Below the pieces are notes generated by a model. The model worked only from the letters and a program-made list of their open reading frames with translations. It was not told the origin of the DNA and did no database searches. Positions 42,739 through 51,431 of a DNA stretch of 64,000 nucleotides are shown in pieces. Made by a program: the position numbers and the translations under genes. Position 1 is the stretch's first letter. Each line of letters opens with the position of its first letter. Source of the DNA: Planctomycetota bacterium (lineage in GTDB: Bacteria > Planctomycetota > UBA1135 > UBA2386). The stretch covers positions 124,001-188,000 of the forward strand of contig JANQJF010000087.1 of assembly GCA_028281765.1 (NCBI GenBank), written 5' to 3'.

Positions 42739-45453
42739 CTAGGGTGCCGCGATCACGATGTTGACGGCGTTGCTCAGAGTTACCGACAGCGTGTACGGCG
42801 CGCTCGGATCCGGCACGACCCACTGGGCTTCCAGCTCGAACCCCGCGAGTCCGGCGTTGGCGAACGTCAGGTCGAGGCTCGCCATGCCGAACGCGTCGGT
42901 CCCCGTGGTCACCGGCGTGAACGGGTTGACGAGCAGTGAGCACGGCAGGCCGAGCACGGCAAGCGGCAGGTCGGTCGGGGTGCCGAGGAAGATCCAGGCA
43001 CCAGGGGAGTTCGGCGCGCCGCCGCGCAGCGTGATCGACATCGTCTGTCCGACCAGCGGCGCGATGCGCGTGCCAATGCGCGGCGTGCGGTCGTTCCCGC
43101 CTGCGCAGCCCGCGCCGCGAGTCCGAACGCGCGGCGGAGATCCGCGATAGCCGAGGTCCGTCACATACACTCGGTCTCGTTCGAACGCGAGCACGTCCGG
43201 GAAGCCGTCCCCGTTCGCATCCAGCGCCGGCTCCGACGCGCGGAGCGTCGTGAAGGCGGAACCCTGCCATGTGCTCCAACTGCTCAGCACATCCCCCGTC
43301 GCACCGGAGATGACGTTCACGGCGTCGTCGTCGTCCACGCCGGCGAGGAAGTCGGCGGAGCCGTCGCCGTCCAGGTCGCCGAGGGCGCCGACGTGCCTCT
43401 CCCAGATACGCGGCAAGTCGTGCAGAATCGCCTGTGTGGCTCCGGAGAAGACTCGAGTCGTCGCTCCCCAGACGATTACGTCCGCGAACCCGTCACCGTC
43501 AGCGTCGCCGATGCCGCGCACGCGTCTGCCGTAGTCGAGGCCGCCGGTGCTCAGGAGAACCGAGCCATCGCGGCCTGAGCGCACTTCGGCCGTGCCGGGC
43601 CAGCCCCACATGAAGTCGTCCCAGCCGTCCGCGTTGAAATCGCCGGCGCCGTCGATGCTGACGCCTCCGACCGAACTCGAAAGCGGGAGGCCGGAGAGCG
43701 AGTGGAGCACCGCGCCGTCGCGACCCGAGAGCACGGATACGGCGCTGAACTGCGTGCCGAGGACAGGGTCCTGCGAACGCATGATGACGTCGTCATAGCC
43801 GTCGGCGTTCGTGTCACCCCCTGCCGCGACCCGGACCTCGGCGGCGTCGACCGGCACGTCGACCAGCGTGCTGCCGTCGGCGCCGGAATAGATCCTCACG
43901 TAGCTGTCGCGCGCGACCCACGGATCCTCGACCAGCCCGACGACGACGTCGGGTATGCCATCCGCGTTGCAGTCTCCGGCGGCGGCGATGTCCCAGACTT
44001 CTTCGTGGAACCAGCTGCGGAGGATCGAGCCGTCCGCACCCGAGCGCACTTCGACCAGAGGGATCAGCTCGCCGGGGATCCCGAACCCGATCAAGAAGTC
44101 GTCGCGACCATCGCCGTCGATGTCGCCGATTCCTTCGCCGTCGACCCCCTCGCGCGGATCCGAGAAGTCTTGCAGGACGATTCGCCGGGGCCCCTTCATG
44201 TCGTAGAGGTACAGGTCTCCCGGGAGCCCGCCGGGAGGCGAGAAGTCCGTTTCCGGCTGGCCGACGACGATGTCGCCGGCACCGTTGCCGTCGAGGTCGC
44301 CAGGGCCGCAGATCGAGAGGCCGAAGTCATCCACGTCGCCCGGGTCGTCGACGAGCTCCGAGTAGAGTTCTCCGGTCGAGCCGCGGAACACGTAGACCGC
44401 ACCGCCCGAGAACCCGCCGAACGTCGCGTTCGGTGCGCTCGCCGCGAACTCGGAGAGTCCGTCGCCGTCAGCATCGCCGATACCCGCGACGTCCGCGCCG
44501 AACTCGGCGTCGATCTCGTCGCCGACGATCGTGTGCAGCACGCTGCCGTCGGCACCGGATACGACGATGACGGCGCCGACCGTGCCCGCACCGACATCTC
44601 GGCCCGGCAGTCCGGCGACGACGTCTTCCGTGCCGTCGCCGTCGACGTCGCCAGCACGATCGAGCGAGCCGCCGAGCCGGTCACCGGCCTGCGGGCCGTA
44701 GACCGTGTGGACGACGCTGCCGTCGACGCCGGAGAAGATCCGCACCAAGCCGGTAGCGACACCCCCGGGTCCGTTCGCCAGCGGCGCGGACAACGCGAAG
44801 TCCGGCACCGAGTCTCCGGTCACGTCCCCGAGCGCGGTCGCGCGGCTTCCGAGCTCGTCGCCGGCGTTGTCACCGTCGACGCGGTAGAGCACGGCGCCGT
44901 CGGAACCCGAATAGATCGTCGCCGATCCCGCGTCGAGCCCGTTGTCGTCGTCGGCGGCGGAGCCGACCAAGAAGTCGGGCACGGAATCACCATTGACGTC
45001 ACCGATCCCGGCGACGGACGAACCACGCCGGTCGCCCGGCGATGCGTCGACGAACGTGAACAGCGGCGCGCCGCTGGATCCCGAGTAGATGATGGCGCGA
45101 TCGTTCGCGCCGATGACGACGTCACCGAACGAGTCACCGTCGATGTCGCCGAGCCCGTCGATCGCGTCGCCGAATCCGGGCAGTCCGCCGATCGGCGTGA
45201 CGATCGAGCCGAAGATCGTGAACGTGCTGCCCGACACGAAGTGCACGTCGGGCATGTTGTTGCCGAAGCGACGTGCGGACACCAGGATGTCCGGCACACC
45301 GTCGCCGTTCAGGTCGCGCGCACGCGCGGTGCGCCAGCCGAAGCCGGACGCCGCCCCCACTCCCAACAGCTCGTTGGTGGGAGCGTCGTATTGGGCGTCG
45401 GCGACGCCGTGCAGCGTCGTCGCGACGAGAGTCGAGATGAGAATCGTGCGCAT
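42739..45453 (-). CDS. Large secreted FG-GAP (integrin-alpha-type) repeat protein with C-terminal module
   Basis: This 904-residue protein has a signal peptide ending at VADAQ. It holds a long array of FG-GAP beta-propeller repeats of about 60 residues, each with a calcium-binding loop of DxDGDGxxD type (ARDLNGDGVPDILVS, GLGDIDGDSFGDVVIG, GIGDVNGDSVPDFLVG and more than ten others) and a blade-opening VxSGxDGxxLxxxxG. The C-terminal 125 residues (GAGCAGGND onward) are the shared module. FG-GAP propellers mediate adhesion or ligand binding in calcium. AAAGGGG precedes the ATG, and TATAAC (minus, 45485-45490) is a possible -10. Confidence 0.88.
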   Translation of the reverse strand: MRTILISTLVATTLHGVADAQYDAPTNELLGVGAASGFGWRTARARDLNGDGVPDILVSARRFGNNMPDVHFVSGSTFTIFGSIVTPIGGLPGFGDAIDGLGDIDGDSFGDVVIGANDRAIIYSGSSGAPLFTFVDASPGDRRGSSVAGIGDVNGDSVPDFLVGSAADDDNGLDAGSATIYSGSDGAVLYRVDGDNAGDELGSRATALGDVTGDSVPDFALSAPLANGPGGVATGLVRIFSGVDGSVVHTVYGPQAGDRLGGSLDRAGDVDGDGTEDVVAGLPGRDVGAGTVGAVIVVSGADGSVLHTIVGDEIDAEFGADVAGIGDADGDGLSEFAASAPNATFGGFSGGAVYVFRGSTGELYSELVDDPGDVDDFGLSICGPGDLDGNGAGDIVVGQPETDFSPPGGLPGDLYLYDMKGPRRIVLQDFSDPREGVDGEGIGDIDGDGRDDFLIGFGIPGELIPLVEVRSGADGSILRSWFHEEVWDIAAAGDCNADGIPDVVVGLVEDPWVARDSYVRIYSGADGSTLVDVPVDAAEVRVAAGGDTNADGYDDVIMRSQDPVLGTQFSAVSVLSGRDGAVLHSLSGLPLSSSVGGVSIDGAGDFNADGWDDFMWGWPGTAEVRSGRDGSVLLSTGGLDYGRRVRGIGDADGDGFADVIVWGATTRVFSGATQAILHDLPRIWERHVGALGDLDGDGSADFLAGVDDDDAVNVISGATGDVLSSWSTWQGSAFTTLRASEPALDANGDGFPDVLAFERDRVYVTDLGYRGSPPRVRTRGAGCAGGNDRTPRIGTRIAPLVGQTMSITLRGGAPNSPGAWIFLGTPTDLPLAVLGLPCSLLVNPFTPVTTGTDAFGMASLDLTFANAGLAGFELEAQWVVPDPSAPYTLSVTLSNAVNIVIAAP

Positions 45454-45544
45454 GAGAGGTCCCCTTTCTGAAGCGCGAGCTGTCGTTATAGCACGCGAAC
45501 GCGATCGGGGGGTGTCCCCTCCCGGGGGCTCAGCGCACGAATGA

Positions 45545-46375
45545 CTACTCGAACGCCTCGCCGAGCATGCGGACGAGCTCGGCCCAGCTGCCGCTGTCCG
45601 CCTCCGAGTCGTAGGCGAGCGGTAGACCGAACTCCTCGCCTTTGGCGGTCGCTGCGGGGTTCGTGAACCCGTGCTTCGCGTCCGGGTAGATGCACAGCTT
45701 CACGCTTTTCGTGGCCGGCATTGCGGTCAGTTGCGATTCGAGTTGCGTCGCGACGTCGTTCGACACGAACGGATCCGAGCCGCCGTGGGCGATCAGGTAG
45801 TGCTGCGTCCCGCCGTCATCTCCCGCGTCGAGCGCGGCACCGAGCGAGCCGTGGAAGCTCGCCACGGCGTCGAGCGTGTCGGTCGCGCGCGCCATGCGCA
45901 GGACGATGCCACCACCCATGCAGTAGCCGATCGCGGCGGTGCGTTCCGGGTCGCAGCTTTCCGCGGAATGCAGCACTTTGAGCGCTGCACGAAAACGCGC
46001 CTCCATGACGTCCGCGTTGCCCATGACTTCTTGCATGAACTCCTGGGCGTCTTCCGGATGCGTCGCCACTTGTCCCGAGCCATACATGTCGAGCGCGAGC
46101 GCGACGTAGCCGGCGTCGGCGAGCTGCTGAGCGCGGCCGCGCACGTAGTCGTTGTGACCCCACCATTCGTGGACGACCAAGACGCCCGGGCGCGGCGTCG
46201 TGGTGTCGCTCGGGAGCGCAAGGAAGCCCTTCAGCGAGACGCCGTTGGATTCGTAGTCGATCTCACGTGTCTCGGTGCCTCCAGAAACACCGGCGCAACT
46301 CGCGAACACGGTGAGCAAGGCGAGGTGAAGAAGAATGCGGATCCGAGATCCGGTCGTGTCGGTGGCACTGTTCAT
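45545..46375 (-). CDS. Dienelactone-hydrolase-family lipoprotein
   Basis: This 276-residue alpha/beta hydrolase has a lipoprotein-like signal (LLTVFASCAG). Family features are PGVLVVHEWWGHNDYVRGRA, AALALDMYGSG-like strand, the nucleophile elbow GYCMGGG with Cys as in dienelactone hydrolases, an Asp in AHGGSDPFV, and the catalytic His in YPDAKHGFTNP. The family hydrolyses dienelactones and other lactones or esters. An exported form probably handles extracellular substrates. It sits downstream of the MFS transporter on the same strand, 75 bases away. Confidence 0.86.
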   Translation of the reverse strand: MNSATDTTGSRIRILLHLALLTVFASCAGVSGGTETREIDYESNGVSLKGFLALPSDTTTPRPGVLVVHEWWGHNDYVRGRAQQLADAGYVALALDMYGSGQVATHPEDAQEFMQEVMGNADVMEARFRAALKVLHSAESCDPERTAAIGYCMGGGIVLRMARATDTLDAVASFHGSLGAALDAGDDGGTQHYLIAHGGSDPFVSNDVATQLESQLTAMPATKSVKLCIYPDAKHGFTNPAATAKGEEFGLPLAYDSEADSGSWAELVRMLGEAFE

Positions 46376-46450
46376 GGTTCGCCTACGACTGGATCACCGA
46401 GACCTCGCCTCCTCCAACGGAATCTCACCGAACCCGCAGTCTTGACCGAA

Positions 46451-47656
46451 TCATCGTCGCCCGCCGGCCAAGGCCTGGGCGACGTCCGACGATCTCAGCC
46501 TCGCCATCGCGATGCACCCCAAGAACGGTCCGGGCGCCAGCGCGACGAACGCCCAGCGCCAGCCGACCTCTGCGGCGAGGTACGGAAGCCCCCAGATCGG
46601 CACCATCGTCAGCGCGAAGCCGATGCTCGTCTGCAAGGTCAAGGCGGTGCCGAGGTACGTTGGGTCCGCGAGCTCGGTGACGGCGGCCGAGAACTGCGCG
46701 GAGTCCGCGACGGCGCTCGCGCCCCAGACGACCACGAACGCGACGACGACGATCACCGGCAGATCGAAGAACAAGGGACTCGCCGCGCAGCACGTCCCCG
46801 AGATCGCCATTGCGACGATCGTGAGCCGAGTGCGGCCGACGCGATCCGCGACCGCGCCGCCGAGCACCGAACCGAGTGCGCCGGCGACACCGATGCCGGC
46901 GAATGCGACCACGCGAGCCTGGGGCTCTCCTCCCGCGGTGCCGCTCGCGACGAACGTGGCGAGCCACGTCCACATCGCGTAGAGCTCCCACATGTGCCCG
47001 AAGTATCCGAAGCTCGCGAGGCGCACGCCTCGGTTGCGGAACACCAACAGGAGCTGGCGCGGGTCGAACGGAGCGGACGGGGTCGCTTCGCCGTCGTCGA
47101 CCAAGAGCCAGAGAATCAGTGCCGCCAGTGCGCCGAACGCGCTCGCCGTCGACAGGACGAAGGTCGCGGACAGTTCGCTCGTAGTCGTCGCCAGCAGGTG
47201 CGGCGTCGCGCTTCCGAGAGTGAGTGCGCCCACGAGAATTCCGATTGCGAGTCCGCGGCTCGCGCTCGGGACGTGCGCGACGAGGAGCTTCATCGCCGGC
47301 GGGTAGACACCCGCGAGCGCGAAGCCCGTGACGAACCGCAGCACCATCGCGGGTGCGACCGTGTCCGCGATCACCACGACCATGAGGTTGGCCGTTGCGC
47401 CGAGCGCCGCGCAGATCGCCGAGAGTCGGCGCGGGGAGACGCGGTCCGGCACGTTGAAGTAGGCGAACGTGAGCGCGCCGACGACGAATCCGAGCTGCAC
47501 GCTCGCCGTGAGCCACGCCGAGCCGGCTGAGCCGAGACTCCACTGCTTCTCGAGCGCCGGAAGGACCGCGGTTGCCGAGAACCAGAGCGTCATCGCCAGC
47601 ACCTGTGCGAGGGCGATCCAGGCGACCTGACTCTTACGGGTGGTGGAGGTGGACAT
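46451..47656 (-). CDS. Major facilitator superfamily transporter
   Basis: This 401-residue protein has twelve predicted membrane helices. MFS features include the loop 2-3 region (AYFNVPDRVSPRRL), the helix 5-like LRFVTGFALAGVYPPAMKLL, and GGAVADRVGRTRLTIVA in the central loop, matching the repeated G-x-x-x-D-R-x-G-R motif. The start ATG at 47656 gives the usual first helix (WIALAQVLAMTLWFSA). Substrate unknown; the group includes cyanate/nitrate-like and drug-efflux carriers. A neighbouring hydrolase could process the substrate. Confidence 0.88.
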   Translation of the reverse strand: MSTSTTRKSQVAWIALAQVLAMTLWFSATAVLPALEKQWSLGSAGSAWLTASVQLGFVVGALTFAYFNVPDRVSPRRLSAICAALGATANLMVVVIADTVAPAMVLRFVTGFALAGVYPPAMKLLVAHVPSASRGLAIGILVGALTLGSATPHLLATTTSELSATFVLSTASAFGALAALILWLLVDDGEATPSAPFDPRQLLLVFRNRGVRLASFGYFGHMWELYAMWTWLATFVASGTAGGEPQARVVAFAGIGVAGALGSVLGGAVADRVGRTRLTIVAMAISGTCCAASPLFFDLPVIVVVAFVVVWGASAVADSAQFSAAVTELADPTYLGTALTLQTSIGFALTMVPIWGLPYLAAEVGWRWAFVALAPGPFLGCIAMARLRSSDVAQALAGGRR

Positions 47657-47840
47657 TGGAGGGGTCGGGATACGGCGCTCGGAGACCGTACGGGGACTGG
47701 GAGCCCCATGACACCGGCGGATTGGGGCCATCCAGGGGACGCCGGACCTTTTTTCGAAGAACCCTGTTCGGTCGGGGTTCGCCCTCCGGCTTGCACCGGT
47801 GAATCGCCCGATCGCGGGCCCACTTCATCGAGAGCAAGCC

Positions 47841-49664
47841 GTGAGTTTCACTTCCAAGTCTTCCCTTCTGTCCATCCTCCCTCTGACCGTTCTCGCCGCG
47901 TGTGGCGGCGGTGGAGGCGGCGGCACGCCGACCTCGGCGCCGCCGCAGCCGGTCGGCAACCTCCGTGTCGTGGACATGCGGGTTCTGTCCGCCGAGCCCA
48001 ACGCCGCGCACGAGGTGATGATCGAAATTGCGGTCCAGTCGACCGCCGAGATCCCGAACGTCAACGTCGACTACTACGCGCTGCTGCGCGAGGACGTCGA
48101 CGGGGGCGTCGAGGAGCCTCGCCAGCACCTGATCGGGAGCTCGCGATTTGAGACGCTTCCGATCGGAGATTCCGCGCAGCGCGCGACGTTCGTGATCCCG
48201 GACACGATCGAGCCGGCCGGCAGCTACTACGTGGTTGCACAGATGGATCCGCTCGACGAGATCTTCGAGACTGACGAGACCGACAACCTGCCCGGGGCGG
48301 GCGCGCCGGACACTTTGATCGAGATCCGTCGGGACCGGCTCGCGGCCGCGGACCTCGTGCTCGAGTCCCTGACGCCCGATGCCGAAGTCGTCGTGCTCGG
48401 CGACGACGAGGTCCTCTACCAGATCGGCACGACCGTCGACGTGCCGAACCATGCGTTCGGCGCGACGCTCGAGATGAGCACGAGCGGCCGCGACGTCGTC
48501 TCGAACGTCGACATCACCGCGCGCCTCGACGTCGACGGCACCTCGCACGACCTCGAGATCTGGCATCGGGAGCAGTCGGAATTCCGGACGCGGTTCGACC
48601 TCGACGAGGTCACACCTGGGATTCCGAACACGATCCACCTCGACTTCCGCATCCCGAACGCGCTGCGCACCGAGCTGCTCGATCGTCTGGAGATGACCGG
48701 CGCGGACAGCGCGACTCTGCAGGTGCGCACCAACGATTTCGCCGGCATCGACGAATGGGAGCCGGGCTCCTCGCGCTTCAGCGACCGCGAAGACAACGTC
48801 ATCGAGGCGACGGTTCGTTTCGTCGCGTCCGTCGATGGCTCGACGAACGGAGCGATCGTGTTCGAAGAAGACTTCGAGAAGACCTGGTCGAACGGCGTCT
48901 TCGGCGTCGCAGTCGATCTCGAAGGCACGGCGTCGATCGACACCCGTGGCGCGATCGCGTCGGTCGACGCGGCGGTGCCGGTGATGCTGTTCGGCGAGCG
49001 CTTCGAGCTGTTCGAACTCGAGGCCTACGGTCAATCGACCCCGCAGGACACGACGAAGTCCCGGTTCCAGCTCGAGGTGCGCTCTCTCGGTGAGACGCTC
49101 TTCTCCGAGGTCGAGACGTCGCCGACCTACCTCTACGAGAACGAGTGGAGCGTGCGTCGGACGAAGGAAGCGCAGTCGCTCGTTTGGGTCGGGCCGGTGC
49201 CCGTTCAGCTCACCGCCGGCGCGAGCGGCACGATCGGATACTCGACCAACCTGCGGCTGTCGACGTCGGAGCTCGATCTCGCGACCGGTCCGTTCGCCGA
49301 AGCGGATGCGTATGCGCAAGCGGAGATTCAGCTCGGTGTCGCGAGCGGTGGCGTGCGTGGCGACATCACGCTGATTCGCGAGGAGCTGACGGCGAACGTG
49401 TCCGCAGACTTCGAGCTGATCGACGGCGGCACTCGCCTCCGCGGACCCGTGGCGATGGAGCTGACGAACGAGCTGACCGGCCCGAACGGGCGCATCTATC
49501 TGTTCGTCAACTACCCCGGCGTGAAGCTGTGCAAGACGATCCTCGGCAGCGTGCCCTGCGGTGTGACGACGCATCGGAAGGAGAAGACGCTCGTCAAGTT
49601 CAAGCCGTTCACGAAGACGGACTCGCTGTTCGCGAACACGCAGTTCGCGGACGTGACGCTCTGA
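47841..49664 (+). CDS. Large lipoprotein with CARDB-like domains
   Basis: This 607-residue protein has a lipoprotein signal ending LTVLAACGGGGGGG. Residues 45-160 look like a CARDB-type immunoglobulin-like fold (LRVVDMRVLSAEPNAAHEVMIEI, VNVDYYALLRED, GSYYVVAQMDPLDEIFETDE, the last typical of CARDB). A second such domain is possible at 170-310, and the rest is beta-rich. The start GTG at 47841 is preferred because the signal peptide begins close to it; an in-frame ATG at 47799 adds 14 polar residues. It lies 27 bases before the next gene, so the two form an operon. It may be a structural or binding protein of the envelope. Confidence 0.72.
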   Translation: MSFTSKSSLLSILPLTVLAACGGGGGGGTPTSAPPQPVGNLRVVDMRVLSAEPNAAHEVMIEIAVQSTAEIPNVNVDYYALLREDVDGGVEEPRQHLIGSSRFETLPIGDSAQRATFVIPDTIEPAGSYYVVAQMDPLDEIFETDETDNLPGAGAPDTLIEIRRDRLAAADLVLESLTPDAEVVVLGDDEVLYQIGTTVDVPNHAFGATLEMSTSGRDVVSNVDITARLDVDGTSHDLEIWHREQSEFRTRFDLDEVTPGIPNTIHLDFRIPNALRTELLDRLEMTGADSATLQVRTNDFAGIDEWEPGSSRFSDREDNVIEATVRFVASVDGSTNGAIVFEEDFEKTWSNGVFGVAVDLEGTASIDTRGAIASVDAAVPVMLFGERFELFELEAYGQSTPQDTTKSRFQLEVRSLGETLFSEVETSPTYLYENEWSVRRTKEAQSLVWVGPVPVQLTAGASGTIGYSTNLRLSTSELDLATGPFAEADAYAQAEIQLGVASGGVRGDITLIREELTANVSADFELIDGGTRLRGPVAMELTNELTGPNGRIYLFVNYPGVKLCKTILGSVPCGVTTHRKEKTLVKFKPFTKTDSLFANTQFADVTL

Positions 49665-49691
49665 GTCGGCCGTAGGTCCGGAGATCGAACG

Positions 49692-51431
49692 ATGAACGAT
49701 ATTCGACGTCCCTTGTTCGCCGTCGTGGGCCTCGTGCTCGTCGTGGCGTTGAGTGTTCTTCTGTGGTCGCGAGACGGTGCGAACGAAGTCGATCCAACGG
49801 TCACGTCGATGCCGATGGCCGTCGCGATGCGATTCTCGGTGGGAGACCAGCGATCGTTCGCGTTCGAGATGACCTCCGAGGTCGCGCTCGACGATGGCAC
49901 GGCCTCGATGACTCAACGCACGCACGGCGTGTTGCACACGCGAATCGATGCCGTCGAAGTCGAGCGTGTGTGGATGCGGGCTGCATTGAGTGACGTGCGC
50001 GTGTCGCTCCAAGGTGCGGTGGACGACGCCGCGAGCGCGGCGCTCACCGACCGTGCGCTCGAGGTCGTCATGGGGGTCGACGGTTCGATCCGCTCGGTCG
50101 AGGTCCTTGGCGCGCTCGAACCGACGCACGCCGCGATGGCCGCCGAGGTCGTGCGGACCTTCCAGATCGTCGTGCCGGAGGATGCCGGGCGTCGTTGGAC
50201 GACGCGCGAGTCGCACGCCGCGGGAGAGTTCGCAGCCGACTACTCGTGGGGCGGTCGCTCGATCACGAAGCGCAAGACCGGCTACTCCGACCCGGAGACG
50301 TCGGTGTTGGCCTCACGTGGCGAAGCCGTTCTCGCGGACTCCGGAAGCTGGCTCGAGTCCCTGGAGCTCGAGGAGTCAGTCGAAGTGACGCGCGGCGGTC
50401 GCACGATGGTGACGTCGGTGCTGCGCGCGTCGCTGTCGCGCGTCGAGGTCGGTGGCGTGTGCGTCGCCTGGGAACGCGCCGAGCGTCCGGTCGAAGCTCC
50501 GGTCGCGGCGTCGCGCGTCGTGACCGACGCGGACCTCGGCACGCTGCGGTCACTCTGTGCGGAGCTCGACGAGATCGAAGGACCGGCCAACGCCCGGATG
50601 CACGCGCTCCGAGATCTGCTGCGGGAATGCCCCGAGCTGGCGCGCGCGATCCCCGGCGAGCTCGCGCTGCGCGGCGACCGCGCGGGTGCCACGATGCTGC
50701 ACGCGCTCGAGCTCGCGGGGAACGCGACGTGCCAGGAAGTCCTGGCCGAGGTCGCGAACCAGATCGATGGCGCGCCGATGCATCGACTCCGGGCGTTGGT
50801 GTCGCTCGGTGGCGTGGCGGAACCCGTCGCCGAAACGGTGTCGGCGCTGTGGGAGCTGCACGCTAGTCGCGGCGACGGTGCCTCCATCGATCGCTCGAAC
50901 ACCGCGCTTCTGTCGCTCGGCCGGATCGCGGCCCGTGGTCCCGATGCCGAACTCGAAGCACGCCTGGTCGACGCCGTTCGCGGGGCGACCGATCCGGCAT
51001 CGCGCTGCGTCTCGCTGCAAGCGGTTGCGAACAGCGGCCGGCCCAGCATGCGCGGCGTTGTCGGCGAGGCGTTCGAGTCGCCCTCCGCTCGCGTTCGCGC
51101 CGCCGCCGCGAAGGCGATGGCGCGGGTCGGCGACGAGCGCGACGTTCCGTGGATGACCAGGAGTCTGCGGGACGAGCCGGACGCCGAAGTTCGCGCGTCG
51201 CTCGCCGACAGCCTTCGATCTGCGTTTGCACGCCGTGAGGACGTCAGTCGCGTCGTCGCTGATCGACTCGCGCGCGAGACCGACACGCGTGCTCGCGGCG
51301 CGCTTGCTCGCTACCTCGCGGACAGTCTCGAAGCCTATCCTTCGGGCCGGGCAGCTCTCGAGGAGCTCATGCGAACCGAGACCGACGACCGAACCCGCAA
51401 GTTCGTCGCGGCGCGACTCGGGGTAAGGTGA
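49692..51431 (+). CDS. Membrane-anchored protein with vitellogenin-like N-domain and HEAT repeats
   Basis: This 579-residue protein has an N-terminal membrane anchor (PLFAVVGLVLVVALSVLLW). A beta-rich domain (about 45-260) with MRFSVGDQRSFAFEM, GVLHTRIDAVEVERVWMRAAL and VVMGVDGSIRSVEVLG resembles the N-terminal domain of lipoprotein/vitellogenin-type proteins. It is followed by helical HEAT-type repeats (about 280-560; LVSLGGVAEPVAETVSALW, CVSLQAVANSGRPSMRGVVGEAF, RVRAAAAKAMARVGDERDVPW). Those two parts also occur together in eukaryotic lipid-transfer proteins. The resemblance is by eye. The gene overlaps the following kinase by one base. Confidence 0.62.
   Translation: MNDIRRPLFAVVGLVLVVALSVLLWSRDGANEVDPTVTSMPMAVAMRFSVGDQRSFAFEMTSEVALDDGTASMTQRTHGVLHTRIDAVEVERVWMRAALSDVRVSLQGAVDDAASAALTDRALEVVMGVDGSIRSVEVLGALEPTHAAMAAEVVRTFQIVVPEDAGRRWTTRESHAAGEFAADYSWGGRSITKRKTGYSDPETSVLASRGEAVLADSGSWLESLELEESVEVTRGGRTMVTSVLRASLSRVEVGGVCVAWERAERPVEAPVAASRVVTDADLGTLRSLCAELDEIEGPANARMHALRDLLRECPELARAIPGELALRGDRAGATMLHALELAGNATCQEVLAEVANQIDGAPMHRLRALVSLGGVAEPVAETVSALWELHASRGDGASIDRSNTALLSLGRIAARGPDAELEARLVDAVRGATDPASRCVSLQAVANSGRPSMRGVVGEAFESPSARVRAAAAKAMARVGDERDVPWMTRSLRDEPDAEVRASLADSLRSAFARREDVSRVVADRLARETDTRARGALARYLADSLEAYPSGRAALEELMRTETDDRTRKFVAARLGVR

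Noticed and set aside
47634-50216. 860-codon open frame on the minus strand
   Set aside because: Its composition is Arg/Asp/His-rich without domains, and it opposes two plausible plus-strand envelope genes with signal peptides.
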